A stretch of 64,000 nucleotides of DNA from Candidatus Caenarcanales bacterium (GCA_013216135.1 JABSOS010000004.1:267939-331938); one strand, 5' to 3'; shown: positions 28,497 to 37,296, counted from the first letter of the stretch. The notes: generated by a model from the sequence alone, not told the origin. A program made the numbers and translations.

Positions 28497-28760
28497 TTAA
28501 AATTTACTTTGGATTTTTGAAAATATTTTTTGCTTTGAATTGAAAAGCTTTACTGTAGTTGTTTCTTCTGAAATATATTTGTTTAGATTTTTATTTACCG
28601 TGTTACTTGAGGGTAATTTTTGTTTTTGATAAAGGACCTTAGATATTTGAGATATTTCATTATTTGAGTTAATTCCTTCTTGTACTGTATTAATGAAAAT
28701 ATTACTGTAAGTAATGAAAAAGATTATTAAAGTGAAAAATATCGAGATTAAGTTTGTCAT
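28497..28760 (-). CDS. Small membrane protein, possible minor pseudopilin of the Tad system (87 aa)
   Basis: One N-terminal hydrophobic helix (LISIFFTLIIFFITYSNIFI) is followed by a polar tail, the layout of TadE/TadF-like minor pilins, though no signature proves it. The ATG overlaps the stop of the upstream 54-aa gene (ATGA) and is preceded by AAGGAG, so translation is coupled. It sits between the secretin and the response regulator in the Tad operon. Confidence 0.55.
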   Translation of the reverse strand: MTNLISIFFTLIIFFITYSNIFINTVQEGINSNNEISQISKVLYQKQKLPSSNTVNKNLNKYISEETTTVKLFNSKQKIFSKIQSKF

Positions 28761-28921
28761 TGAATCTCCTTTTGATTTCTTGTGAATTTATTTATAAATA
28801 ATTTCTTGCTTTTACTTACCTTGGCTGATAAGTTAATTGAACTGAGACTTAGTTCTGTTGCAGAGTTGCTTATAAATAAAACTATTGTAATTAAAATTAA
28901 AATGCTGAATATGTTTGCCAT
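28757..28921 (-). CDS. Tiny membrane protein, possible pseudopilin (54 aa)
   Basis: The start codon overlaps the secretin stop (TAATG) and the stop overlaps the next start (ATGA), so it is embedded in the operon with translational coupling. The product, MANIFSILILITIVLFISNS followed by a Ser/Lys-rich tail, is one hydrophobic helix plus a short polar segment, much like the neighbouring 87-aa protein. A minor-pilin or assembly role is inferred from position and shape. Confidence 0.6.
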   Translation of the reverse strand: MANIFSILILITIVLFISNSATELSLSSINLSAKVSKSKKLFINKFTRNQKEIQ

Positions 28922-30489
28922 TAATTTAATTCCATTTTATTTACTTCTATAAAATCTTTATAGTTTATACTGCTATCAAAATCTTCATAAGCAGCTTTTA
29001 AACTAATAAATAAGATATTTTTATTATGTGATTTTCTATGTGATCTCCCTAAAAATGGGATCAATCTTGCTAAAGGGGATTTGGCTCTAGTGAGGATATC
29101 AGATTCAGTTAGAAAGCTTGAGATGATGATTTCTTGATTATTTTTTAGCACCGCCCCATTGTTTGTAAATTGTTCATTAAAGATAGGAATAGCAAAGTCT
29201 TCAAATGATGTGTTTGTAGTTTCTGCTGTGGTTAGCCTAGAGGCTAATTGAACATCTATAAGTTCTTTTTCTAGTTCAGATACTTTTAATTCGCCATGAA
29301 AACCTATTGGGATATATTCAATAGAAAAAGTACTACCTCCTACATTATTGTTTATTCGAGGGATAGGGAAACGAGTTCCTTTACCGAGTTTTACTGTTTC
29401 TCCAGAGTGAGTCACTAAGCTAAATTCATTAACTAAATTGAGAACCCCTTCTTCTAAAAGGTTATTGATTAAAATATTCAATACAGTATCATCAAAGAGT
29501 CTAACTGTACCACTTGCTAAATTTCCTCCTAAAACTTCTGCTCCTAGTCTAAGTAGTCCTTGAGCAGAGAAGAATCCTGAATTATTATTGTTTGTCGCGA
29601 TATTTGTTGAAAATGTCGAACTAGGTGAAGATAAAGGATTTGAGCCAATAGCGCCATTGAAATCATTTCCTTGTGAGGTTAGTATTAAACTGTTTAAAAA
29701 TTGATCGATATATTTTTCACTCATTTCAAGGAATCTAACTTGAACCTTAAATCTTTTAGCTTCTTTAATTTTCAAAAATGAGATTACTTTTTCTGATTTA
29801 GAGGAAAGTATAATATCTCGATAAACACTTTCTACTTGACTAAGGTGATTTGAGTTTTCATAGAAATTTATAAAGCTATCATCATTATTTCCTTGATTAT
29901 TAAGGTTTTTGTCTTCACTCTTTAAACTGCCACCAGGATTTGAGTAGATTTTTATACCTTCATCATTAACGGCTTTCGCTGCAAAGCTTAGAGCAAGTAA
30001 AGCATTTTTAGCATTTGCTACTTCACCTTTTAAAAATATTGCTGCTTGATTTTTGTCTGATTGGTTAATACTTAGTTTAGGGATGACTTTTATTTTTTGA
30101 GTTTCACTTGCATCTTTAATACCAAAGTGTTTATTTAATTCATCTTCAAGTATCTTATAGTTAGGACTCACATTTATATTTAAAGAAATAAGCTCATCTT
30201 TGATTTTAAAGTTTACTACTGTAGATCCTTCACTTAGAGCTTTAATTAAAAATTCTTTATAGCCTTTATTCGAGGCTTGTGATTTTTCAATTTTAATAAT
30301 GTTTTGGTCTTCATCAATGAAATGTATCTCAGAAACAGGATCTTTAAATTTTATAAGTTCAATTTCTCCTCGAAGCATTGATTTATGAATGCTTTGTACT
30401 TCTTCTGTATTGAAAATTACCTTTGCTTTTATTTCTAAACTGAAAGTAGTGAATATTAATAGACTAAGTATCGGGATTATAGTTTTCAT
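28921..30489 (-). CDS. Secretin of the Tad pilus (CpaC/RcpA-like)
   Basis: Signal peptide (MKTIIPILSLLIFTTFSLEIKA), a pilus-assembly N-terminal beta domain (about 25-110) and an N1/BON-like segment (about 145-190). The C-terminal secretin domain (about 250-510) contains VNEFSLVTHSGETVKLGKGTRFPIP and the closing IISSFLTESD...PFLGRSHRK segment. It forms the outer-membrane channel for the pilus. It lies after tadC rather than between cpaB and cpaE as in typical clusters. Confidence 0.88.
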   Translation of the reverse strand: MKTIIPILSLLIFTTFSLEIKAKVIFNTEEVQSIHKSMLRGEIELIKFKDPVSEIHFIDEDQNIIKIEKSQASNKGYKEFLIKALSEGSTVVNFKIKDELISLNINVSPNYKILEDELNKHFGIKDASETQKIKVIPKLSINQSDKNQAAIFLKGEVANAKNALLALSFAAKAVNDEGIKIYSNPGGSLKSEDKNLNNQGNNDDSFINFYENSNHLSQVESVYRDIILSSKSEKVISFLKIKEAKRFKVQVRFLEMSEKYIDQFLNSLILTSQGNDFNGAIGSNPLSSPSSTFSTNIATNNNNSGFFSAQGLLRLGAEVLGGNLASGTVRLFDDTVLNILINNLLEEGVLNLVNEFSLVTHSGETVKLGKGTRFPIPRINNNVGGSTFSIEYIPIGFHGELKVSELEKELIDVQLASRLTTAETTNTSFEDFAIPIFNEQFTNNGAVLKNNQEIIISSFLTESDILTRAKSPLARLIPFLGRSHRKSHNKNILFISLKAAYEDFDSSINYKDFIEVNKMELN

Positions 30490-31286
30490 TAATTGATGAT
30501 TCCTTTTATCGAAAATAAAATAGATGAATAAAGTGGGTAACTTGCTAAAAACATCATGCTTATTACTGGGATGCTGATATAGAGCTGAATGTTTTCTATT
30601 AAGTCTTCTCTTTTTAGTTTGAGTTCTAAACTGATTTTTTCTTTAATTTCATTAAAGTATAATTCTAAATTCTCAAAATCACTGTATGAAAGAATTCTAC
30701 GTAGTAATGATTTTATTTCATCGCTGTGCTTAATACTGAATGGTATAAATTCATCGATGTTATTTGTGTTTGCGTTTTCAGCTTCGTTTAGGATTTGCTG
30801 AATGAAACTTAAAAATTTTTCATCAGAGTTTGTTTCTATTTCTTTTAATGCTTGTATTAATCCGATTTGATTTTTTAAACAAAGTGTTTCTAGACAATAT
30901 AGGAAATGAGATAACTGTGATTCTAAGTAATTTTTTCTTTTAACTATATTTAAATTTATTTTTATTAGTTCAAATATTATGCCAATCGTGCAGAGTAAAG
31001 TTAAGTAGTTTATTTTTATAAACTGCATTAGTAATAGAATTGAAGAGTAAACTAAGATTAAAGAAATAGCTGAGTAAAGCTTTTTAGGATCAATATATAA
31101 ATCTCTATAGATAGCTTGAACTTTATTTAAAGATTTTAAATTTAAACTATAGAATATTTTTTCACCAAGACTATTTATTAAAGTTTCTTTCTTTTTACTT
31201 ATTAATTCTAATTTGGGTGAATCATAAGAGCTTATTAATAAAAATAAACAGCATAAAGTAAAGAGAGTTAAGCTTGAAAAAATCAT
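30489..31286 (-). CDS. tadC: Tad pilus inner-membrane platform protein TadC-like
   Basis: T2SF-type platform protein: hydrophobic N-terminal helices, a cytoplasmic helical block (SQLSHFLYCLETLCLKNQIGLIQALKEIE...) and C-terminal membrane helices (ISIPVISMMFLASYPLYSSILF). It overlaps the TadB-like gene by four bases and the secretin by one. The family is recognised from architecture and order more than from sequence. Confidence 0.75.
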   Translation of the reverse strand: MIFSSLTLFTLCCLFLLISSYDSPKLELISKKKETLINSLGEKIFYSLNLKSLNKVQAIYRDLYIDPKKLYSAISLILVYSSILLLMQFIKINYLTLLCTIGIIFELIKINLNIVKRKNYLESQLSHFLYCLETLCLKNQIGLIQALKEIETNSDEKFLSFIQQILNEAENANTNNIDEFIPFSIKHSDEIKSLLRRILSYSDFENLELYFNEIKEKISLELKLKREDLIENIQLYISIPVISMMFLASYPLYSSILFSIKGIIN

Positions 31287-32137
31287 AATAAGTCTCCTTT
31301 CTTTTTATTAAGGAATATGTGTGAGCTAATATAAACTAGCCAAAATAAAATTGAACTTATAAATATACCTAAATCTTTACTCGTATCTGTAAACCATGCA
31401 GGGTTACTACTATTTAGTTTAGGGATTAGTATAAGTAAATTTAAATAGTAAAAAACAAGCATGAAATCTATACTTAAATTTATTAATTTATAACTGTTAT
31501 TAAACTTCTTTCTATTTTTTTCTTGGTTATTAAGAAATATATTGATCTCTTTAAATATATTTACTGGTGTGTGATTGAATTTAAGTTCAAGACTAAGTAG
31601 TTGAATATAGTTTTTAAACTCTTTTATACTATGCTTTGTAGCTAAGGTTTTAAAAAAGTTAACGATTTCATTTTGAATATTATAGTTATGAAGTTTACAG
31701 AAGTTGGATATGTCATCTTGTAAATTCTTTAATTTAATTGTGCTGAAAGTATTTCTAATAGCAGTATCTAAGCTGAAAGATTCTTCAATGCTTTCACTAA
31801 TTTCATTTATTAAAGTTTTAAGTTCACACATTAAAGTTTCTTTTTCTGAAGTTCTTTGATCTATATATAGGCGAAATATGATAATGCAGCTTATGAAAAT
31901 ATAGAGATAGATTGAGCAGTTAAGACTTAGGTTTAGGTATGAAAAAGCCTTAGCTAAAAGAAATAAGTTTAAGGACACTAGAGTGAGTATTTTTATATAA
32001 AAATTTACTTTGTTGATATTTTTTCTTAAGATAGAATTCACTACTGTAAATAGTTGCTTGAAGTAAACTCCTAGATTTTCAAAAAATATAACTAGTAAGC
32101 TTAAACATATCAGTGATAAGAAATTTATATAAATCAA
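31283..32137 (-). CDS. tadB: Tad pilus inner-membrane platform protein TadB-like
   Basis: Paired platform protein upstream of TadC: two or three N-terminal membrane helices, a cytoplasmic T2SF-like helical domain (about 95-210, with EESFSLDTAIRNTF) and two C-terminal membrane helices. It overlaps the CpaF/TadA ATPase gene by four bases. It should form the inner-membrane ring with TadC that the ATPase drives. Confidence 0.75.
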   Translation of the reverse strand: MIYINFLSLICLSLLVIFFENLGVYFKQLFTVVNSILRKNINKVNFYIKILTLVSLNLFLLAKAFSYLNLSLNCSIYLYIFISCIIIFRLYIDQRTSEKETLMCELKTLINEISESIEESFSLDTAIRNTFSTIKLKNLQDDISNFCKLHNYNIQNEIVNFFKTLATKHSIKEFKNYIQLLSLELKFNHTPVNIFKEINIFLNNQEKNRKKFNNSYKLINLSIDFMLVFYYLNLLILIPKLNSSNPAWFTDTSKDLGIFISSILFWLVYISSHIFLNKKKGDLL

Positions 32138-33588
32138 AATTGGTAATTAACTCCTTTTTCATGAAAATAGTTTTCCAATTCAGGTATTCTATTTATTAAT
32201 TTGAAATTTTCATTTTCATGTCTAAAAATTTCAGTGCTACTAAACTCAGTTACTTTGTTGAATATGGCTTTATTGATGTAATGAATACTATCTACTATTC
32301 TTCTTCGTGACTTTGATTCTTGCTTTAAAAGAATTAAAATTTTAATGTTACTTGCTATTTGAGATTTGATTTCTTCTATATTTGGGCTTTCTGAATTAAG
32401 GCTGCATAGATAAGCTAAATTATTTAATGCTTCACTAACCTTTTTGTTCTTTTCTCTAACTGTATAGTGATAAGTCATGAGACATCCATAGATGTTTTGA
32501 GCGAGTTGGACTATTTCCCAGGCATCACCATCTCTACTCTCTGAAAGCGCAACATATTTAATACTATGCCTCTTACAAGCTTTTACTAGGTCTTTTATAT
32601 TTGATTGATTATCTTTTTTATTGATTTGTAATTGAATTAAGTTATCTATAGAACTTTCAATTTCTCTAGTATCTTCTATTAAAGCTTTTCTGGCATTAGG
32701 ATTCCATTCTTTAATAAGACTACTTAAAAGGGTGGTTTTTCCAGTGCTCATAGTTCCTGCAATTGCAATAGAAATTCCTGAACTTTGTAAAGCTTTTAAA
32801 AATTCAAGGATCTTAGTATTAAACATTGAGGCTTGTTCAAGTTTTTCTAGTGTAAATGACTCCTGAGGGTGAAATCTTATGGTTAAACACGGGCTAGATG
32901 ATGCTGGTGGAAGTATTGCTGAAGCTCTTAGTTGATTAAAAGCTAGTTCAAAGTCTAGTATCGGTGATGAGTAATTGATTACATAGTTTTGTTTTTTTAG
33001 GTGATTTGCTTCATTGATTAAATTGATAATAGTTCTTTCAAGGTGACTATTTGATATGAATTTATAGTCAAGCTTCACTATCTTTTCTGTTGATTCAAAA
33101 TAGATACTTTTATGGTTATTGATTTGTAATTCAATTAAAGTCGTTGAGAATGTATATTTTAAGCAATAGTCAATGATTGAGTTTTCACTAATAAGATCAG
33201 ATTTGATTTTTAAGTGTGAGAAGAAAAATGGTGTGAGTGGACCATAGTAAACTAAGTCAAGTATTAGTGTATCTTCTAAGAGTTTAGTCATCTCAAAGTT
33301 AAACTCTGATGCTATCTTAAGTTCAGAACTAATTTCTTGTATGTAATCTTTTAGGATTAAGGATTTGGTGAATTTTTCTTTTAGTAATGATTCAATATTA
33401 GAAATTTCAGTAAATTCTTTAAGCCTAAGCCTTTCTCTTAATTTTTGAGCTGAAATATTATTCGCTCCAGGCTTTAGATTACTTATGATTCTTTCATAGA
33501 CTATCTTTCTATATTTATTAAATAATTTATTTGAAAATATATTGCTGTGATTAAGTTCAAAACTTGAACCTATATAATCTAATGACAT
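32134..33588 (-). CDS. cpaF: Tad pilus assembly ATPase (CpaF/TadA-like)
   Basis: Type II/IV secretion ATPase. N-terminal domain (about 1-190) is followed by the ATPase core with ILPPASSSPCLTIRFH, Walker A AGTMSTGKTTLL, an Asp-box-like LIEDTREIE, a Walker B-equivalent YVALSESRDGDAWEIV and the His-box MTYHYT. The usual GEVRG reads SESRD, but the Glu and Arg are kept. It overlaps the CpaE-like gene by ten bases. The motor for Flp pilus assembly. Confidence 0.9.
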   Translation of the reverse strand: MSLDYIGSSFELNHSNIFSNKLFNKYRKIVYERIISNLKPGANNISAQKLRERLRLKEFTEISNIESLLKEKFTKSLILKDYIQEISSELKIASEFNFEMTKLLEDTLILDLVYYGPLTPFFFSHLKIKSDLISENSIIDYCLKYTFSTTLIELQINNHKSIYFESTEKIVKLDYKFISNSHLERTIINLINEANHLKKQNYVINYSSPILDFELAFNQLRASAILPPASSSPCLTIRFHPQESFTLEKLEQASMFNTKILEFLKALQSSGISIAIAGTMSTGKTTLLSSLIKEWNPNARKALIEDTREIESSIDNLIQLQINKKDNQSNIKDLVKACKRHSIKYVALSESRDGDAWEIVQLAQNIYGCLMTYHYTVREKNKKVSEALNNLAYLCSLNSESPNIEEIKSQIASNIKILILLKQESKSRRRIVDSIHYINKAIFNKVTEFSSTEIFRHENENFKLINRIPELENYFHEKGVNYQF

Positions 33589-34802
33589 AGTTCACCTGAG
33601 CTTTTACTGTTTATCTCAAGGTGTTTGAAAATTCTTTCAGCCAAATCTTGAGCTTTATTTTTTTGTTTTTCTTTTAATTGATTTGTTTTTAAAAATTTAT
33701 ATAGGTCTGAATTAATATGAGATTCTTTTGAGATTACTTTTTTTGAACCTTGCCTAGTTTCTCTTGGGCTATTTGCTGTAATAGGATTTATTTTTAAGTC
33801 ATAGGATTTACTTAAGTAATCTTTAAGTTCAAAAAAATCATGAAAGCTTGATTTTGTGTTGTGAATATTAATAAACATTTCTTCAGCTATGCTAAAGAAA
33901 TAACGACTACTGTGTGAAATTAAGTCGCTGCCTAGCTCTATTAAAATATAGTCGTATCTATCTTCGTATTTTTTCAGTATATGTCTTTCAATACTTATTG
34001 ATTCTGATTTAAGTCTAGATAGAACTTTTTCTAATTCATCTAAATACTTTACTTTTTCTTTGAAACTATTATCAAGGTTGCGGTAGCTGTCATTTAATTT
34101 TTCAATTTCGAGGCTAATATTATTTATGAATTCTATTTTATGCTTTGCTTGTAATATTCTCTCAACGTAGTCACAATTTGGAATTTTATCTATTGGTCTT
34201 ACGTTTACAAAGTTAAACTCAGATTCTAAGTTATTAAATTTATATTTTTTATCGTATAAAGATTCTTGATTATTACTGTTAAGGGAATTATTTATTAATT
34301 GGCTCTGAGAACCTTCCAGTAGTAAAACTCTTTTGCTATTAATAGACAAATATTTTGCAAAGCTTAAGATAGTTTCAAAGGAATCTTTTTCTGAATCTGT
34401 GTTTGAAGCAAATAGAATAATTTTCTTTGATTTATTCGATTCTGTATTAAAAAGAATTTTTGAAATAGTCTTTTCAAAATTTTCAACAGTACTAACGTAT
34501 GCTTGATAAAACCCAAATATGTTTGACTCTTCAACTTTGATTTTTTCAAGGAGAATCATAATCTTAAATTCTTGATTTATATTTTTAAGCTTTTTACAAA
34601 TCTCAAGAGCTTTTATTCTTTGATCTTTTGCGTTGATTAATACTAATGTTTCATCTAATTCAATGTTCTTGAAATATTCATTTGAAAAATCTTCAAGGTT
34701 AAGTCTAGAATTTATTTCTAATTTTAGTTTGTTTAGCTTATCCTCTACTTCCTTTAGCTCAAAAGGATTGTCAAAGTTTGAAATTAGAATAACTTTACTC
34801 AT
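33579..34802 (-). CDS. CpaE/TadZ-like pilus localisation protein, degenerate ATPase
   Basis: Position between cpaB and cpaF, an N-terminal receiver-like alpha/beta domain (about 1-110) and a following MinD-like fold (KKIILFASNTDSEKDSFETI...YDYILIELGSD) indicate CpaE/TadZ. The Walker A position reads ASNTDSEKDSF rather than KGGxGKTT, so ATP binding is probably lost. A coiled segment (about 230-270) is inserted. It likely positions the pilus machine at the inner membrane. Confidence 0.65.
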   Translation of the reverse strand: MSKVILISNFDNPFELKEVEDKLNKLKLEINSRLNLEDFSNEYFKNIELDETLVLINAKDQRIKALEICKKLKNINQEFKIMILLEKIKVEESNIFGFYQAYVSTVENFEKTISKILFNTESNKSKKIILFASNTDSEKDSFETILSFAKYLSINSKRVLLLEGSQSQLINNSLNSNNQESLYDKKYKFNNLESEFNFVNVRPIDKIPNCDYVERILQAKHKIEFINNISLEIEKLNDSYRNLDNSFKEKVKYLDELEKVLSRLKSESISIERHILKKYEDRYDYILIELGSDLISHSSRYFFSIAEEMFINIHNTKSSFHDFFELKDYLSKSYDLKINPITANSPRETRQGSKKVISKESHINSDLYKFLKTNQLKEKQKNKAQDLAERIFKHLEINSKSSGELCH

Positions 34803-35596
34803 AGACTATAAACCTTTATATGTTTAGAGTTATTTACTAATAATTTTTGAAAACCTAATTGAGTAGTCTTGAAGTTTGCTGTTTTGCTAGCTTCTTTTTC
34901 TATCACTAGTTCTAACTCTTTTGCATTATGTGCACTGAGAACTTCTTTGAAGATTGAATTAGGGATGGCTAGGCTTATACTTAACTGTTCATCATTCGTT
35001 TTCTTTAATAGAATGATTTGCCCACTGTGATTAAACTTCTTACTACTCATTTTTTTTGACTTTCTATAAAGCTTAACTCTGTCTCCAGTTTTTAAGTATT
35101 TTTTAGTACCAGCAAAGTCTAAGGATAGATCTAGAATAGAGTGATTATCTGGAAGTAGCTTGGTTACTATATCAGTCGAATCATTTGCTATTAAATTTTT
35201 ACGAATTAAATCACCACTAAGTAAGTCTTTTTTTATAAGAGCTTTACTCAAATCCTTTTTTATCAACTCAAGGTCTTTCTCTTTAAAGAATATGTCCCCA
35301 TGCATAGATTCAAGTTCATTGATCTTTTTCAATGAATATGGAATGAACTCTATTAGATCTAGGCTTAAACTTTTTCCTGCACTTAGGTTTTCTTTAGCTG
35401 CTAAAACTAAAACTGTTTCATATCTATTAGCAAGTTTAAGTTTATTCTTTAAGCTAAAGTATTCCGCGAGTGAAAGTGAAATAAGTATTAGTATTAAAAC
35501 TAACAAGCCTAATTTTATTTTTAGTTTTTGCGTAAGGACGAACTCCTCTACTTGCTCACTTAGGGTGAGCTGGCTCTTATTTTTTAAGATATTCAT
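34799..35596 (-). CDS. cpaB: Flp pilus assembly protein CpaB/RcpC-like
   Basis: One N-terminal membrane helix (about 28-48) is followed by an SAF-type domain (VLVLAAKENLSAGKSLSLDLIEF, with LLSGDLIRKNLI) and a C-terminal RcpC/CpaB domain (about 145-250, with YLKTGDRVKLY and LELVIEK). A periplasmic partner of the secretin. It begins 13 bp after the Flp-like pilin gene and overlaps the CpaE-like gene by four bases. Confidence 0.82.
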   Translation of the reverse strand: MNILKNKSQLTLSEQVEEFVLTQKLKIKLGLLVLILILISLSLAEYFSLKNKLKLANRYETVLVLAAKENLSAGKSLSLDLIEFIPYSLKKINELESMHGDIFFKEKDLELIKKDLSKALIKKDLLSGDLIRKNLIANDSTDIVTKLLPDNHSILDLSLDFAGTKKYLKTGDRVKLYRKSKKMSSKKFNHSGQIILLKKTNDEQLSISLAIPNSIFKEVLSAHNAKELELVIEKEASKTANFKTTQLGFQKLLVNNSKHIKVYSL

Positions 35597-35609
35597 TTAA
35601 TTACCTGTT

Positions 35610-35771
35610 TTACTGGTCTACACTTTGAAGAATTGAATCCATTTCTTCAGTTAATTTAGTATTTAACTGTGTACTTGTATTTTGAATAGAAGTGCTGATT
35701 TGCTGTATTGCGGGTACAGATGCCGAAATAACGGTAGCAACTAAAGCACCATAGATTAGTATTTCTTTCAT
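35610..35771 (-). CDS. Flp-like major pilin (53 aa)
   Basis: The ATG at 35771 is preceded by AAGGAGAG. It encodes MKEILIYGALVATVISASVP followed by a polar, Ser/Thr/Gln-rich tail, 53 aa in total. The short leader ending in Gly, the hydrophobic helix and the polar C-terminus match Flp pilins, with cleavage probably after Gly8. The usual Glu at +5 and Tyr at +6 are not present. First gene of the Tad operon and behind a long structured leader, as expected for the major subunit. Confidence 0.75.
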   Translation of the reverse strand: MKEILIYGALVATVISASVPAIQQISTSIQNTSTQLNTKLTEEMDSILQSVDQ

Positions 35772-35827
35772 TTTCTCTCCTTCATTCCGAGTGGTATGTT
35801 GAAAAGCTTAACTGAAAACTTAGCTAT

Positions 35828-35858
35828 AAAAAACAAATGCAGTGCAAAACACATTTGT
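35828..35858 (-). terminator. Candidate attenuator terminator in the pilin leader
   Basis: On the minus strand ACAAATG and CATTTGT form a 7-bp stem around a 12-base loop, followed immediately by TTTTTT. It lies about 55 bases before the pilin start, inside the leader, so it could be a conditional terminator. Confidence 0.45.
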
Positions 35859-35886
35859 ACACAAAACCAGTTGAGCTTCCCAGTTT

Positions 35887-35907
35887 ACGATCTAAAACTT
35901 AGATCGT
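35887..35907 (-). promoter_or_regulatory. Perfect 9-bp hairpin in the pilin leader
   Basis: ACGATCTAA / TTAGATCGT with a 3-base loop lies upstream of the candidate attenuator. Flanking ACAAAA and TTTTGT can pair around it, and a TGC-TAACAT -10-like sequence lies just upstream. Together with the terminator this gives a structured leader of about 140 nt, riboswitch-like in organisation but matching no class that I can name. Confidence 0.45.
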
Positions 35908-36020
35908 GATTTTGTATGTTAGCAAAATATTTTTTATGATTGTGAAGAGTTTGTAAATATCTTGAGTGGTGATCGCATCCCTTGACAAGAGATTAAGATA
36001 ATTGTTAAACTGGTATTTCC

Positions 36021-36518
36021 ATGGAACCATTATCTAATCAACCTACAGGCAGCAGTAGTAGTAAACCTCCTGTTGATCCAATCACGCAACTTAAAACTCA
36101 GTTGGAAAGACTTACTACTGGTCAATAAGGAGGCGATAATCCTCCGTATTCTCAGGATGACATTGATACTGTAATGAATTTATTGGAAAAACTTTCAGTG
36201 GATATACCGAAGGAGACAAAAAAAAGATTGGAAAAACCAATCCTTGATTTAAGTGATACTAATAAAGTTAAGGATCCAGGTGATTTACAATTAGCTTTTT
36301 TGATCTTGAAGAATATAATTAATACAATGGAGCTTCAACAATTTACTAATGTCTTTGAGCTTGATAATGATCAATCTTATCCAGAGGGAGATAGGGTTGT
36401 TAATGCTGTTGAAGATGTTGGCAAATTACTTGATAAAGAAATAGAGGAAACGACTGGAATTACTCGTAAAAAACAAGACATTTTATATAAATTATCTCAA
36501 AAGCCTGAACTTAACTAA
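36021..36518 (+). pseudogene. Hypothetical protein interrupted by an in-frame UAA (about 165 aa if read through)
   Basis: ATG 36021 opens a frame that meets TAA at 36126-36128 after 35 codons and then continues in the same frame without another stop to 36518. The protein sense carries on across the stop (LERLTTGQ-stop-GGDNPPYSQDDIDTV), so this looks like one gene. Directly after the stop, GGAGG (36129-36133) and CCTCC (36141-36145) form a stem with a 7-base loop. The next in-frame ATG is 36174, giving a 114-aa C-terminal product. The choices are a nonsense mutation, stop read-through, or re-initiation. Pro/Ser/Gln-rich start and acidic helical remainder, family unknown. Confidence 0.6.
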
Positions 36519-36630
36519 TTTCTTCATAATGTGAATCTTTGCAGAGCTCATTTTCTTCTCCTAACGACTAATATCTTAATTTATCACTACTTGAGCTTAA
36601 TTAAGGGAATTATAGTATTAGAATATAACA

Positions 36631-37296
36631 ATGTCTGACTTTGACTCTTCTAAATCAATAGTTCTTGGAATCACTGGTGCAAGTGGCACTCAGTATGGTT
36701 TGAATCTTTTAGAGTTTCTTTTAGAAACTGGTCACAAAGTAGATTTAGTTATTTCTGATAATGCTCTACTCGTTGCGAAGCTTGAAATGGAGCTTAATTG
36801 GGCAAACTTAAATGTTCAAGAACTTAAATTTAAACTCTTAAATTATTTATTTATCGAAAAAAGAGACTCTGAGAAAGCCTTAACTCTAGAAAGAGTCGAA
36901 GAATTAAAAGCAAATTTGAATATTTGGCAGGAGGAGAATATTGCAGCTTCGATAGCTAGTGGCTCTTACCGTGTGGCAGGAATGATTATTAGTCCATGTA
37001 GTATGGGAACTTTAGCACATATCGCCATGGGAACTAGTCATAATCTTATCTCTAGAGCAGCAGATGTTATGCTCAAAGAAAGAAAAAAGCTCATCCTAGT
37101 AGTTAGGGAAACGCCTTTTAGTACTATTCATTTAAAAAACATGCTTAGTTTAAGTGAAGCTGGAGCGGTTATTCTCCCAGCAATCCCTGCTTTCTATCAT
37201 AGACCGCAGACTATTCAAGATCAAATCGACTTTATAACCGGGAAAACATTGGATTCTTTCGGAATTGACTCAGGGTTATTTAAACGCTGGAGATAG
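36631..37296 (+). CDS. ubiX: Flavin prenyltransferase UbiX
   Basis: Makes prenylated FMN for UbiD-type decarboxylases. The FMN/nucleotide motif GITGASGTQYGLNLLEFLL lies near the N-terminus. IISPCSMGTLAHIAMGTSHNLISRAADVMLKERKKLILVVRETP is a strong family match. At 221 aa it is slightly long, with an inserted helical segment at about 55-95. TAGAAT ends six bases before the ATG. No ubiD is seen in the window. Confidence 0.92.
   Translation: MSDFDSSKSIVLGITGASGTQYGLNLLEFLLETGHKVDLVISDNALLVAKLEMELNWANLNVQELKFKLLNYLFIEKRDSEKALTLERVEELKANLNIWQEENIAASIASGSYRVAGMIISPCSMGTLAHIAMGTSHNLISRAADVMLKERKKLILVVRETPFSTIHLKNMLSLSEAGAVILPAIPAFYHRPQTIQDQIDFITGKTLDSFGIDSGLFKRWR

Noticed and set aside
35772-35925. 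Pilin leader as a c-di-GMP-I (GEMM) riboswitch
   Set aside because: The hairpin order and the conserved core bases of that class are not present. Only the general leader-plus-terminator plan fits.
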